DNA from: Nitrospira sp.
GTDB lineage: Bacteria; Nitrospirota; Nitrospiria; Nitrospirales; UBA8639
DNA: 64,000 nucleotides
Reading direction: 5' to 3'
Assembly: GCA_024760505.1 (NCBI GenBank)
Contig: CP058931.1
Location: forward strand, 1,622,001-1,686,000
This document shows, in pieces, positions 43,401-51,902 of the stretch. The notes under the pieces are model-generated. The model saw only the letters and a list, made by a program, of their open reading frames with translations. It made no database searches and was not told the DNA's origin. The position numbers were made by a program, and so were the translations under genes. Positions within the stretch are counted from its first letter, which is position 1; each line of letters opens with the position of its first letter.

Positions 43401-44578
43401 GAGGAAAGATAAAAGTCCCGGATGGAGGAAAGGTCGAAGTAGGACAGAAGTTTGTGGAGTGGGATCCGTATTCACTCACCATCTTGACTGAAGTAGGGGG
43501 GAAGGTGGCTTTCGGTGATATTGCCGAAGGAGTCACCATGAAAGAAGAGGTGGATGAAGTCACTGGTTTATCGCGCCGGGTCGTCATCGAACAAGCAGGG
43601 ACCAATTTGCGTCCTCGGTTGTCCGTAAAGGACGAGTCAGGAAAAACCGCAAAACTTTCCTCTGGATCTCCCGCACGATACCTTCTGCCAGTAGGAGCTC
43701 ATATTTTTGTGGAAAAAGGATCGACTGTCTATCCTGGAGATGTGCTGGCAAAAATACCTAGAGAAACCACTAAGACTAAGGATATTACGGGAGGTTTGCC
43801 TCGGGTAGCAGAATTGTTTGAGGCGAGAAAGCCAAAGGAGCATGCGGTTGTCACCGAAATTGATGGAGAGGTGTCTTTTGGTGGCTTTGTGAAAGGCTTA
43901 CGTAAGGTCGTCGTGGATAACAAGATTGGTGATGTAAAAGAATATTTTATTCCGCGCGGCCGGCACGTAAATGTTCATGAGGGTGATTGGGTAAGAGCTG
44001 GTGAGCCATTAATGGATGGGTCCGCTAATCCACATGATATTTTAAGCGTCTTGGGGCCGAGGGAGTTGCAAAAGTATTTGGTTGATGAGGTGCAAGAGGT
44101 TTACCGTCTTCAGGGAGTTGTGATTAACGATAAGCACATTGAGGTCATCACCCGCCAAATGCTGAAAAAGGTAAGAATCGAAGATGCTGGCGATAGCGCG
44201 TTCTTGCCTGGCACTCAGGTCAATAAATCTGTTTTTGATGATGAGAATGAGAGGGTCATTTCCGAGGGTGGGCAGCCAGCGCTAGGTAAGCCTGTCTTAT
44301 TGGGAATCACAAAGGCCTCGCTGAGTACTGACAGCTTTATCTCTGGGGCCTCCTTCCAGGAGACAACCCGAGTTCTTACGGAGGCTGCTATTAATGGACG
44401 TACGGATGATTTACGTGGATTAAAAGAGAATGTGATCGTCGGCAGGTTGATTCCGGCTGGGACAGGTTGGGGGGAGTATCGCGAAACCTTTGTGCCAAAG
44501 CGGACAGAGGAAGATGTAGCATTGTCTTCCGAGGATCAGTCAAGTTTAAGTAAAGTTCATTCGTCAAGTGAAAAATAA
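40421..44578 (+). CDS. rpoC: RNA polymerase subunit beta-prime
   Basis: A 1,385-residue subunit with the catalytic Mg site NADFDGDQMAVH around residue 460. It has the N-terminal zinc finger CNCGKYKRMKHRGIVCDKC, the second zinc site LTCQSRWGVCAKCYGRDLARG, the trigger-loop region GEPGTQLTMRTFHIGG, and a C-terminal segment with ISGASFQETTRVLTEAAI. The start is TTG, behind GGAGGAACGAAC. It lies 53 bases after rpoB and precedes a promoter for the str genes. Confidence 0.98.
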   Translation: MDSIYSLFEKPRDAVSFDAMRIRIASPEKIRSWSYGEVKKPETINYRSFKPERDGLFCAKIFGPTKDWECNCGKYKRMKHRGIVCDKCGVEVIQSKVRRERMGHIELAAPVAHIWFLKGVPSRIGILLDMSLKQLEKILYFEAYVVLDTGNTNLKERELLTEERYRECVEEYGANSFKVGIGAEAIRELLRKVDINALWDERHVKIKSTTSAAVGKKLTKRLKVIEAFHKSGNNPEWMIMDAIPVLPPELRPLVPLDGGRFATSDLNDLYRRVINRNNRLKRLVELKAPGVIIRNEMRMLQEAVDALFDNGRRGRVIRGANKRPLKSLSDMLKGKQGRFRQNLLGKRVDYSGRSVIVVGPELRLNQCGLPKKMALELFKPFIFHKLEERGAATTIKSAKRLVEKERPEVWDVLDEVIREHPVMLNRAPTLHRLGIQAFDPILVEGKAIRLHPLVCAAFNADFDGDQMAVHVPLSVEAQIEARVLMMAANNVLSPANGRPLSIPSQDMVLGCYWLTKDRDGARGEGKIFSSTDEVRIAYDSQEVEEQARIKVRIDGDMIDTTVGRVILSEVLPGSMPFSHVNQLMTKKELTKLIDRVYRQAGLHEVVVMLDQLKDLGFSYATKAGVSICIDNMHIPSRKKELIERAKGDVSQVQEQYSEGLITNGERYNKVIDIWAHVGEEVAIEMMKEIKEGGGRGAAEGLNPIFMMADSGARGSSQQIRQLGGMRGLMAKPSGEIIETPITANFREGLTVLQYFISTHGARKGLADTALKTANSGYLTRRLVDAAQDVIISEPDCFTTDGIIVSALVEGGEVIQPLDERILGRLTAEDVLDPVTQEVIVKAHEELEEELCKTIVEAGIDHVKIRSVLTCQSRWGVCAKCYGRDLARGRLVEKGEPVGVIAAQSIGEPGTQLTMRTFHIGGTASKVVEQTVLASKHDGTIKFLSFDAKKNADFYNPSMAVKTRQGDWVVMVRNGKVAVIDETGREREKYPVVYGGKIKVPDGGKVEVGQKFVEWDPYSLTILTEVGGKVAFGDIAEGVTMKEEVDEVTGLSRRVVIEQAGTNLRPRLSVKDESGKTAKLSSGSPARYLLPVGAHIFVEKGSTVYPGDVLAKIPRETTKTKDITGGLPRVAELFEARKPKEHAVVTEIDGEVSFGGFVKGLRKVVVDNKIGDVKEYFIPRGRHVNVHEGDWVRAGEPLMDGSANPHDILSVLGPRELQKYLVDEVQEVYRLQGVVINDKHIEVITRQMLKKVRIEDAGDSAFLPGTQVNKSVFDDENERVISEGGQPALGKPVLLGITKASLSTDSFISGASFQETTRVLTEAAINGRTDDLRGLKENVIVGRLIPAGTGWGEYRETFVPKRTEEDVALSSEDQSSLSKVHSSSEK

Positions 44579-44611
44579 TTTTTAATGCTACGTTTAAGAT
44601 GGAACGGCATC

Positions 44612-44640
44612 TTGACATAATGAAAATGAATCTATAAGAT
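44612..44640 (+). promoter_or_regulatory. Sigma-70 promoter before rpsL
   Basis: A perfect TTGACA at 44612-44617 is followed after 17 bases by TAAGAT (44635-44640). An overlapping TATAAG (44633-44638) would give a 15-base spacer. It lies in the 123-base gap after rpoC and about 60 bases before rpsL. It probably starts the rpsL-rpsG-fusA-tuf transcript. Confidence 0.65.
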
Positions 44641-44701
44641 CACCCGGTTCGCCTGAATGAATTTTGAAATTTATTAAAAAGAAATTGTAATTGGAAACAA
44701 T

Positions 44702-45073
44702 ATGCCTACAGTAAACCAGTTAATACGTGTCGGCCGTAAGGCGATTAAAGCAAAAAGCAAGAGTTCGGCTTTAAATCAGTGTCCTCAGCGAAGGGGGGTC
44801 TGTCTTCGGGTATATACTACGACTCCTAAGAAGCCAAACTCGGCATTAAGAAAAGTAGCAAGGGTTCGATTGACGACGGGGCTTGAGGTAACTGCATATA
44901 TACCAGGTATGGGTCATAACCTTCAGGAGCATTCTATCGTTTTGGTGCGTGGTGGTAGGGTGAAGGATCTTCCTGGTGTCAGATATCATATGATTCGTGG
45001 GGCATTGGATGCCGTTGGGGTTGCTAACAGGAAGCAGGGGCGATCAAAGTATGGTGCAAAGCGCCCCAAGTAG
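44702..45073 (+). CDS. rpsL: 30S ribosomal protein S12
   Basis: A 123-residue decoding-centre protein. It has CLRVYTTTPKKPNSALRKVARVRL-type sequence around residues 35-56 and VRGGRVKDLPGVRYH near residue 88. The two Lys sites where streptomycin resistance mutations arise are both unchanged Lys. It is the first gene of the str operon. Confidence 0.99.
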   Translation: MPTVNQLIRVGRKAIKAKSKSSALNQCPQRRGVCLRVYTTTPKKPNSALRKVARVRLTTGLEVTAYIPGMGHNLQEHSIVLVRGGRVKDLPGVRYHMIRGALDAVGVANRKQGRSKYGAKRPK

Positions 45074-45136
45074 TAGGTCCCGCGCTTTAACCTTCGCTTA
45101 TTTAATTTAAAATTCGTTAATTCTTTAGGGGAAAAA

Positions 45137-45607
45137 ATGCCACGTAGGCCACTCGTTCTTCGTCAAAAAGTTGTCCAGGATGCCAGGTACAAGGATCAAG
45201 TTGTTGGTAGGTTTTTGAATATTCTTCTACAGGACGGCAAGAAGAGTACGGCTGAAAGAGTGTGTTATGGGGCATTTGATATTGTCAGGGATAAGACGGG
45301 TGATGAGCCGCTGAAGGTCTTCCATGCTGCTTTGGGAAACGTCAAGCCAATGGTGGAAGTGAAGTCAAGAAGGGTTGGGGGTGCCTCTTATCAGGTGCCT
45401 GTTGAAATCCGTCCTGTGCGCCAGGTGGCATTGGCGTTGAGGTGGATTAAGCAAAGTGCGTTGGCTCGAAGTGGTAAGAGTATGAGGGAGAAGTTAGCGG
45501 CGGAACTTATGGATGCTGCTAATAATAACGGTTCGGCGGTAAAGAAGCGGGATGAGACGCACCGGATGGCTGAAGCTAATAGAGCTTTCGCTCATTACCG
45601 GTGGTAG
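45137..45607 (+). CDS. rpsG: 30S ribosomal protein S7
   Basis: A 156-residue 16S rRNA-binding protein. It begins with PRRPLVLRQKVVQDARY and includes KSTAERVCYGAFDIV, VKSRRVGGASYQVPVEIRP and the C-terminal KRDETHRMAEANRAFAHYRW, all typical. It lies between rpsL and fusA in the classic order. Confidence 0.99.
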   Translation: MPRRPLVLRQKVVQDARYKDQVVGRFLNILLQDGKKSTAERVCYGAFDIVRDKTGDEPLKVFHAALGNVKPMVEVKSRRVGGASYQVPVEIRPVRQVALALRWIKQSALARSGKSMREKLAAELMDAANNNGSAVKKRDETHRMAEANRAFAHYRW

Positions 45608-45718
45608 TTTTTGAATATTAGTGCTGCGGGGGACTTGTCGTTTCCTAAATGGAGATGTTTTTTCTCTGTTTATCGAGAATGAGCGTTGCCCTTGCCGGCA
45701 TTGTTGTGTGAGGAATTT

Positions 45719-47800
45719 GTGTCCACTGATTTTATTTTAAGTCGAACTCGGAATATTGGCATTATGGCCCATATTGATGCCGGCAAGACTACGACCACCG
45801 AGCGTGTCCTCTTTTATACTGGGGTTTCGCATAAAATCGGTGAGGTTCATGAGGGCGCCGCGACGATGGATTGGATGGAGCAGGAGCGTGAGCGAGGGAT
45901 CACGATTACTTCCGCCGCCACAACCTGTTTCTGGAAGGATAACAGGATTAACATTATCGATACTCCTGGTCATGTTGATTTCACTATTGAGGTAGAGCGG
46001 TCGCTTCGAGTGCTTGATGGAGCCATAGCTGTATTCGATTCGGTTCAGGGTGTGGAGCCACAATCGGAGACGGTATGGCGACAGGCAGATAAGTATCAAG
46101 TTCCTAGAATCGTGTTTATGAATAAAATGGATCGAGTGGGCGCTGATTTTTTTGCAAGCGTTAAGTCTTTAATTGACCGCTTGGGGGCCAAGCCGATTCC
46201 CGTGCAATTGCCATTAGGAAAAGAGGATGGTTTGCGAGGGGTAATTGACCTTCTGCTTATGAAAGCGTTGGTTTTTGATGATGAGACTCTTGGTGCGGCT
46301 TATTCTGTGCAGGAAATTCCAGATGACTATTTAGAGTTAGCAAAAGAATATCGCGAGAAATTGTTGGATTCAGTTGTTGAGTTTGATGAAGTGGTGATGG
46401 AGCGGTATTTGGCCGGGGAGGTTCTGGCTGTAGATGAGGTAAAGCGGGCCATACGGGCAGGGACGATAGGATTGAAAATTAATCCAGTCTTTTGCGGGTC
46501 GGCTTTTAAGAATAAAGGTGTTCAGCCGTTGCTTGATGGTGTCGTTGATTATCTCCCTTCTCCAGTAGACCTTCCTCCTGTTGTTGGTGTTGATCCTCAT
46601 TCCGAAGCAGAGATAACAAGAAAGCCGGAGGATAGTGAGCCATTTGCTGCTTTGGCATTTAAAATAATGTCTGATCCTTTTTCCGGTCAATTGACGTATT
46701 TTAGAGTGTATTCAGGGAAATTATCCGCTGGATCCTATGTGTATAACGTCGCAAAGGGGAAAAAGGAGCGAATAGGGCGCCTATTGAAAATGCATGCCAA
46801 TAAGCGAGAGGAGATCGAGGAGGTCTCTGCTGGTGATATTGCGGCAGCCGTGGGTCTCAAGGACACTCGAACGGGTGACACTCTTTGTGATGAAAAGCAT
46901 CAAATTTTGCTGGAAGTTATAAAGTTCCCTGAGCCCGTTATTTCTTTGGCTGTTGAGCCAAAGACCAAGCAAGATATGGATAAGTTGGGATATTCTTTGG
47001 AAAAGCTTGCTCAGGAGGATCCTTCCTTTCAGGTTAAGTCAGATGAAGAGACCGGGCAGACGATCATTTCCGGTATGGGTGAATTGCATCTTGAAATCAT
47101 TGTTGATCGTCTTCTTCGTGAATTTAAAGTGCAGGCGAATGTTGGGAAACCTCAGGTGGCTTATCGTGAAACCATCAAGGGGAAAGCGGAAGCTGAGGGA
47201 AAGTATGTAAAGCAGACCGGTGGTCGAGGTCAGTACGGCCATGTGTGGCTAAGGGTGGAGCCGGCAGAGTCTGGGGTCGGTTTAGAGTTTGTAAATAAAA
47301 TTGTTGGGGGAACAGTTCCCAGGGAATATATCGCTCCAGTGGAAAAAGGGGTTCGAGAGCGAATGGAGAGCGGAATTCTTGCTGGGTACCCATTGCGGGA
47401 TCTTCGTGTCACTTTGTTTGACGGTTCTTTTCATGAAGTGGACTCGAGTGAGATGGCCTTTAAGATTGCTGGGTCAATGGCGCTAGTAAGTGCCTGCCAA
47501 AAAGCTGATTTGGTTTTGTTGGAGCCGGTAATGAAGGTTGAAGTTCTTGTTCCTCAGGATTTTATGGGTGATGTGATTGGTGATTTAAATAGCCGGCGTG
47601 GGAAAATTCACGGAATGCGAGCAAGAGGAAATTCTCAAATTGTTGATGCTGCGGTCCCGTTGAGTGAAATGTTTGGGTATTCCACGGATTTGCGGTCAAA
47701 GACCCAGGGACGCGCTACTTATAGCATGGAGTTTGAGTCTTATGAGGTGGTGCCAAAGCTCATGGCTCAGCAAATTATAAAAAAGAATCAAGGGGAATAG
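45719..47800 (+). CDS. fusA: Elongation factor G
   Basis: Drives ribosomal translocation. The 693-residue protein has RNIGIMAHIDAGKTTTTERVLFYTG (G1), DTPGHVDF (G3), and NKMDRVGADF (G4). Domain IV has TGGRGQYGHVWLRVEP, and domain V has QDFMGDVIGDLNSRRG. I use GTG 45719, six bases after a GTGAGGAA Shine-Dalgarno, because it gives the usual length. The frame is open from a TTG at 45686, which would add 11 residues. Confidence 0.98.
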   Translation: MSTDFILSRTRNIGIMAHIDAGKTTTTERVLFYTGVSHKIGEVHEGAATMDWMEQERERGITITSAATTCFWKDNRINIIDTPGHVDFTIEVERSLRVLDGAIAVFDSVQGVEPQSETVWRQADKYQVPRIVFMNKMDRVGADFFASVKSLIDRLGAKPIPVQLPLGKEDGLRGVIDLLLMKALVFDDETLGAAYSVQEIPDDYLELAKEYREKLLDSVVEFDEVVMERYLAGEVLAVDEVKRAIRAGTIGLKINPVFCGSAFKNKGVQPLLDGVVDYLPSPVDLPPVVGVDPHSEAEITRKPEDSEPFAALAFKIMSDPFSGQLTYFRVYSGKLSAGSYVYNVAKGKKERIGRLLKMHANKREEIEEVSAGDIAAAVGLKDTRTGDTLCDEKHQILLEVIKFPEPVISLAVEPKTKQDMDKLGYSLEKLAQEDPSFQVKSDEETGQTIISGMGELHLEIIVDRLLREFKVQANVGKPQVAYRETIKGKAEAEGKYVKQTGGRGQYGHVWLRVEPAESGVGLEFVNKIVGGTVPREYIAPVEKGVRERMESGILAGYPLRDLRVTLFDGSFHEVDSSEMAFKIAGSMALVSACQKADLVLLEPVMKVEVLVPQDFMGDVIGDLNSRRGKIHGMRARGNSQIVDAAVPLSEMFGYSTDLRSKTQGRATYSMEFESYEVVPKLMAQQIIKKNQGE

Positions 47801-47847
47801 TTTTCCTCTGGTATATTTTTCATTCGGTAAGACAAGGATTTCAAGAG

Positions 47848-49066
47848 GAGGTAGGGCATGGCGAAGGCGAAATTTGAGCGGAAGAAGCCGCATGTCAATG
47901 TGGGGACGATCGGGCACGTTGACCATGGGAAGACGACCCTGACGTCGGCCTTGACGAAAGTGATGGGCGATACGGGGAAGGCTAAGTTTGTCCCCTATGA
48001 TGAAGTCGCCAAGGCGAGTGAGAGTCAGGGGCGACGGGATCCGACCAAAATTCTCACCATTGCGATCTCCCATGTGGAGTATGAAACCGACAATCGACAT
48101 TATGCGCACGTCGACTGCCCGGGGCATGCGGATTATGTGAAGAACATGATTACCGGGGCGGCGCAAATGGACGGCGCGATTTTGGTGGTCAGTGCCGCCG
48201 ATGGGCCGATGCCGCAAACGCGGGAGCATATTTTGCTGGCGCGGCAGGTGGGGGTCCCGTTTATCGTGGTCTTTTTGAATAAAGCGGATAAGGTGGAAGA
48301 CAAGGAATTGCTGGAGTTGGTGGAGTTGGAAGTGCGGGAGTTGCTCACGAAGTATGGCTTTCCGGGCGATGATGTGCCGGTGGTCATCGGGTCAGCGATC
48401 AAGGCCATTGAAGGGGATCAGAGTGAGGTGGGCGTGCCGTCGATTATGCGCTTATTGGAGGCGGTCGATAGCTACATCCCGACTCCGCAGCGAGCCATTG
48501 ATAAGCCGTTTCTGATGCCGATTGAAGATGTCTTTACGATCAGCGGGCGGGGGACGGTGGTAACGGGCCGGGTGGAGCGCGGCGTGGTCAAGGTGGGGGA
48601 TGAAATCGAGATTGTGGGGCTGAAACCGACGCAGACGACGATTGTCACGGGCGTGGAAATGTTCCGGAAGGTATTGGATGAGGGGCAGGCGGGTGACAAT
48701 ATTGGGGCGCTGTTGCGGGGCACGAAGAAAGAGGATGTGGAGCGCGGCATGGTGTTGGCCAAGCCGAAGAGCATTACGCCGCATACGAAATTCAAGGCGG
48801 AAGTGTATATTTTGACGAAGGAAGAGGGCGGGCGGCATACGCCGTTTTTTAATGGCTATCGTCCGCAGTTTTACTTCCGGACGACGGATGTCACGGGCGT
48901 GGTGCAATTAAACCCGGGGGTCGAGATGGTGATGCCGGGGGATAATGTGTCGTTTGAGGGTGAGCTGATCTCCCCGATTGCGATGGAGCAAGGGGTGCGA
49001 TTTGCAGTGCGAGAAGGGGGCCGAACGGTCGGAGCCGGGGTGGTCACGGAAATCGTCGCGTAAGAA
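47848..49066 (+). repeat. Copy 2 of the 1,219-bp repeat containing tuf
   Basis: It matches 31781-32999 at all bases compared by eye except one (G at 48982). The identity covers the Shine-Dalgarno to just past the stop codon, then ends sharply. Distance between copies is about 16 kb, in direct orientation, so recombination could delete or duplicate the intervening rpoBC-containing region. Confidence 0.9.
47858..49063 (+). CDS. tuf: Elongation factor Tu, copy 2
   Basis: Encodes exactly the same 401-residue EF-Tu as the copy at 31791. It follows fusA by 57 bases, the usual str-operon position (rpsL-rpsG-fusA-tuf), with rpsJ 33 bases after it. Shine-Dalgarno GAGGAGGTAGGGC. The high use of G-ending codons stands out against fusA and the ribosomal genes on both sides. 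Confidence 0.99.
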   Translation: MAKAKFERKKPHVNVGTIGHVDHGKTTLTSALTKVMGDTGKAKFVPYDEVAKASESQGRRDPTKILTIAISHVEYETDNRHYAHVDCPGHADYVKNMITGAAQMDGAILVVSAADGPMPQTREHILLARQVGVPFIVVFLNKADKVEDKELLELVELEVRELLTKYGFPGDDVPVVIGSAIKAIEGDQSEVGVPSIMRLLEAVDSYIPTPQRAIDKPFLMPIEDVFTISGRGTVVTGRVERGVVKVGDEIEIVGLKPTQTTIVTGVEMFRKVLDEGQAGDNIGALLRGTKKEDVERGMVLAKPKSITPHTKFKAEVYILTKEEGGRHTPFFNGYRPQFYFRTTDVTGVVQLNPGVEMVMPGDNVSFEGELISPIAMEQGVRFAVREGGRTVGAGVVTEIVA

Positions 49067-49096
49067 ATACTGGTGAAGTGGAAAGGGTAGGTTTTT

Positions 49097-49408
49097 GTGG
49101 ATCGAGACCGCAGAATACGAATTCGATTAAAAGGGTTTGATTATAGGGTATTGGATCAATCTCTTCGTGAGATTGTGGATACCGTTCGTCGGAGTGGCGC
49201 TCGCATTGCTGGTCCTGTGCCTCTGCCTACGAGAATTGAGAAATGGACCGTCCAGAGATCGACTCACGTTGACAAGAAATCACGGGAGCAGTTTGAGATT
49301 CGTACTCATAAACGATTGCTGGACATTATGGAGCCAACTCCCGAGACTATGGACGCCCTGATGAAGCTTAATTTGGCGGCCGGAGTGGATGTAGAAATTA
49401 AGCTGTAG
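49097..49408 (+). CDS. rpsJ: 30S ribosomal protein S10
   Basis: A 103-residue protein that also acts as NusE in antitermination. It has IRIRLKGFDYRVLDQSLREIVDTVRRSGA, the loop GPVPLPTRIEKWTVQRSTHVDKKSREQFE and a typical C-terminus. The start is GTG. First gene of the S10 series, right after tuf. Confidence 0.98.
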   Translation: MDRDRRIRIRLKGFDYRVLDQSLREIVDTVRRSGARIAGPVPLPTRIEKWTVQRSTHVDKKSREQFEIRTHKRLLDIMEPTPETMDALMKLNLAAGVDVEIKL

Positions 49409-49466
49409 GTTTATGGTTAAGGCTTCCCTTAGTTACAGTCAACTTAATTTAGGTAATTATTAAATT

Positions 49467-50084
49467 ATGGTTAAAGGGTTGATAGGTAAAAAATTAGGTA
49501 TGATCCAGGTTTTTGATAAGGAAAGACGCCTTATTCCTGTGACGGTTATTGAAGCTGGCCCCTGCGGAATTGTGCAGGTTAAGAAGAAGAGTACGGATGG
49601 CTATGATGCCGTGCAGGTTGGGTTTGATGAAGTGCCGGAACGAAAGCAAACGAAGCCTCAGTTAGGGCACTTGAAAAAAGCAGGCAATAAGGTTTGGCGT
49701 CATTTGAGAGAGTTTGGGTCAGCCGGTGAAGCGCAAGTGGGTTCCCAGGTTGACGTAAATTTATTTTCTGAAGGTGAATCAATCAATGTTCAGGGAGTTT
49801 CTAAAGGAAAAGGATTTCAGGGAGTTATGAAACGGCATAATTATGCGGGTGGCCCAGCATCCCATGGATCTATGTTTCATCGGGCCCCTGGCTCCATCGG
49901 GTCGAGCTCTTTTCCTTCAAGAGTGTTAAAGAATAAAAAACTCCCAGGTCACATGGGGAATAAACAAATCACTGTAAGAGGATTAACGGTTTTTGGAATA
50001 AAGGCCGAAGAAAACATACTCTTAGTTACAGGTTCTGTCCCTGGTCCGGTTGGAGGGGTGGTCATCGTAAGGAAGGTGGGCTGA
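49467..50084 (+). CDS. rplC: 50S ribosomal protein L3
   Basis: A 205-residue rRNA-binding protein near the peptidyl-transferase centre. It has GLIGKKLGMIQVFD, VQGVSKGKGFQGVMKRHNYAGG, the loop SHGSMFHRAPGSIGSSSFPSRV and LPGHMGNKQITVRGL. The stop overlaps the rplD start (TGATG), implying translational coupling. Confidence 0.98.
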   Translation: MVKGLIGKKLGMIQVFDKERRLIPVTVIEAGPCGIVQVKKKSTDGYDAVQVGFDEVPERKQTKPQLGHLKKAGNKVWRHLREFGSAGEAQVGSQVDVNLFSEGESINVQGVSKGKGFQGVMKRHNYAGGPASHGSMFHRAPGSIGSSSFPSRVLKNKKLPGHMGNKQITVRGLTVFGIKAEENILLVTGSVPGPVGGVVIVRKVG

Positions 50085-50713
50085 TGCAATCTATTGATGC
50101 TTTTCCTGTATTTGGCCCAGACTCTCGGCCTGTAGATAAAGTTGATTTGACGGATGGTGTTTTTAGTTCGTCGGTTAATCCCTCATTGGTCCACCGCGCT
50201 GTTGTTATGCAGCGGTCAAGTGCTCGGCAGGGTACGGCGTCTACGCTTGGTCGCGGGGAAGTAAGGGGCGGCGGTAAGAAACCATGGAAGCAAAAGCATA
50301 CGGGTCGGGCAAGATCCGGATCCAGTCGTTCTCCGATTTGGAGGGGCGGCGGTACTGTTTTCGGGCCGAAACCTAGATCCTATTCATCCAACTTGCCAAA
50401 GAAAATGTATAGGGCGGCCTTACGGGGAGCTCTGTCAGCTAAGGCTGGAGATGGATTGGTGGTGTTGGACGACTTGGTACTTCCTGAAATGAAAACTCGT
50501 GAATTGGTTAAGTCTCTATCCAATGTGGGGGCGAGTGGGAAGGTCCTTTTAGTCATTCAGGAGGGACTGGCTGATATTATTCGTATCGGAAGAAATGTAA
50601 AGAATCTTAAAATTCTTCATGGTAAGGACCTAAATGTATATGACGTGCTTTGGTGTGAAAAAATGGTTGTAACCAAGGCAGAGCTGGAACGAATTCAAGA
50701 AATTTGGGTGTAA
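50084..50713 (+). CDS. rplD: 50S ribosomal protein L4
   Basis: A 209-residue protein. It has RGEVRGGGKKPWKQKHTGRARSGSSRSP and WRGGGTVFGPKPRSYSSNLPKK, the long basic loop entering the exit tunnel. L4 can repress the S10 operon in some bacteria; nothing here shows it. ATG overlaps the rplC stop. Confidence 0.98.
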   Translation: MQSIDAFPVFGPDSRPVDKVDLTDGVFSSSVNPSLVHRAVVMQRSSARQGTASTLGRGEVRGGGKKPWKQKHTGRARSGSSRSPIWRGGGTVFGPKPRSYSSNLPKKMYRAALRGALSAKAGDGLVVLDDLVLPEMKTRELVKSLSNVGASGKVLLVIQEGLADIIRIGRNVKNLKILHGKDLNVYDVLWCEKMVVTKAELERIQEIWV

Positions 50714-50714
50714 C

Positions 50715-51002
50715 GTGAATCCACATGATGTTTTAATTCGTCCTTTGTTAACAGAAAAAATAACCGCAATACGCGAGATAAAGAATGGTATTGCGTTCTC
50801 CGTACATCGTCAGGCGACTCGGATTGATATTCGCAGAGCCGTGGAGAAGGTGTTTAGCGTTAAGGTGGCTTCGGTGAATGTGATGAATGTTAGAGGCAAA
50901 AAAAAGCGACAAGGTCGTTTTACCGGAAAGAGATCCGATTGGAGGAAGGCATTCATTACTTTAAAAGAAGGCGAAAAAATAGAATTGTATGAAAGTGCCT
51001 AG
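50715..51002 (+). CDS. rplW: 50S ribosomal protein L23
   Basis: A 95-residue protein at the tunnel exit, where chaperones and SRP dock. It begins NPHDVLIRPLLTEKIT and has VNVMNVRGKKKRQGRF. The start is GTG 50715, one base after the rplD stop. Length is normal. Confidence 0.97.
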   Translation: MNPHDVLIRPLLTEKITAIREIKNGIAFSVHRQATRIDIRRAVEKVFSVKVASVNVMNVRGKKKRQGRFTGKRSDWRKAFITLKEGEKIELYESA

Positions 51003-51047
51003 TGGATTTTATTTTTTGTCAATTTTTGAAATAAAGAGAGTTAGTTT

Positions 51048-51887
51048 ATGCCAATAAAAGAATATAATCCAACGTCACCTGGCCGAAGGGGAATGTCGGC
51101 TGTCACCGGTGAGGGGTTATCGCGTAAAAGACCGGAAAAAGCCCTTACCAGCTTTAAATCTAAGTCTGGTGGGAGAAATAACTCTGGAAGAATTACTTCC
51201 CGATTTAAAGGTGGTGGACATAAGCGCCTCTATAGGAAGATTGATTTTAAGCGGGATAAAATAAAAATTATCGGCAAAGTTGCTGGAATTGAATATGACC
51301 CTAATCGATCGGCTCGGATTGCACTTTTGCATTATGCGGATGGTGAAAAGCGCTATATCTTGGCTCCTTTGGGCTTGAAGGTCGGGGATTCAGTTCAAGC
51401 TGGCACTGGGGTAGACGTAAGGGTGGGAAATGCTTTGCCTCTTATGGAAATGCCTCTTGGTATAGTGGTGCACAATGTGGAGTTAAAACCGGGTAAGGGG
51501 GCCCAATTGGTTCGGAGTGCCGGGGCTTCAGCTCAGGTGATGGGCCGGGATGAGGGCTATGTCCAGATTCGTTTAACGTCTGGTGAAATGAGAAAAATAC
51601 TCGGAACGTGTATGGCCACGATCGGGCAAGTCGGGAATGCTGACCATAATAACGTCACTATTGGGAAAGCTGGTAGGTCTCGATGGTTAGGGCGCAAACC
51701 GCATCAACGGGGGGTCGTGATGAATCCGGTTGACCATCCCCATGGGGGTGGTGAGGGCAAGTCCGGTCAAGGCAATCCGCATCCGGTCTCACCATGGGGT
51801 CAGCCGACAAAGGGGTTTAAAACACGGAAGCCGCGAAACCAAAGCTCGCGTTTTATCATTGCAGGTAGAAAGAAAAAGTCCCGTTAA
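51048..51887 (+). CDS. rplB: 50S ribosomal protein L2
   Basis: A 279-residue core protein needed for peptidyl transfer. It has YNPTSPGRRGMS, GRNNSGRITSRFKGGGHKRLYRKIDF and VMNPVDHPHGGGEGKS, with the conserved His in the last motif, then TRKPRNQSSRFIIAGRKKK. Usual place between L23 and S19. Confidence 0.99.
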   Translation: MPIKEYNPTSPGRRGMSAVTGEGLSRKRPEKALTSFKSKSGGRNNSGRITSRFKGGGHKRLYRKIDFKRDKIKIIGKVAGIEYDPNRSARIALLHYADGEKRYILAPLGLKVGDSVQAGTGVDVRVGNALPLMEMPLGIVVHNVELKPGKGAQLVRSAGASAQVMGRDEGYVQIRLTSGEMRKILGTCMATIGQVGNADHNNVTIGKAGRSRWLGRKPHQRGVVMNPVDHPHGGGEGKSGQGNPHPVSPWGQPTKGFKTRKPRNQSSRFIIAGRKKKSR

Positions 51888-51902
51888 TTTAAGGGGGAAT
51901 CG

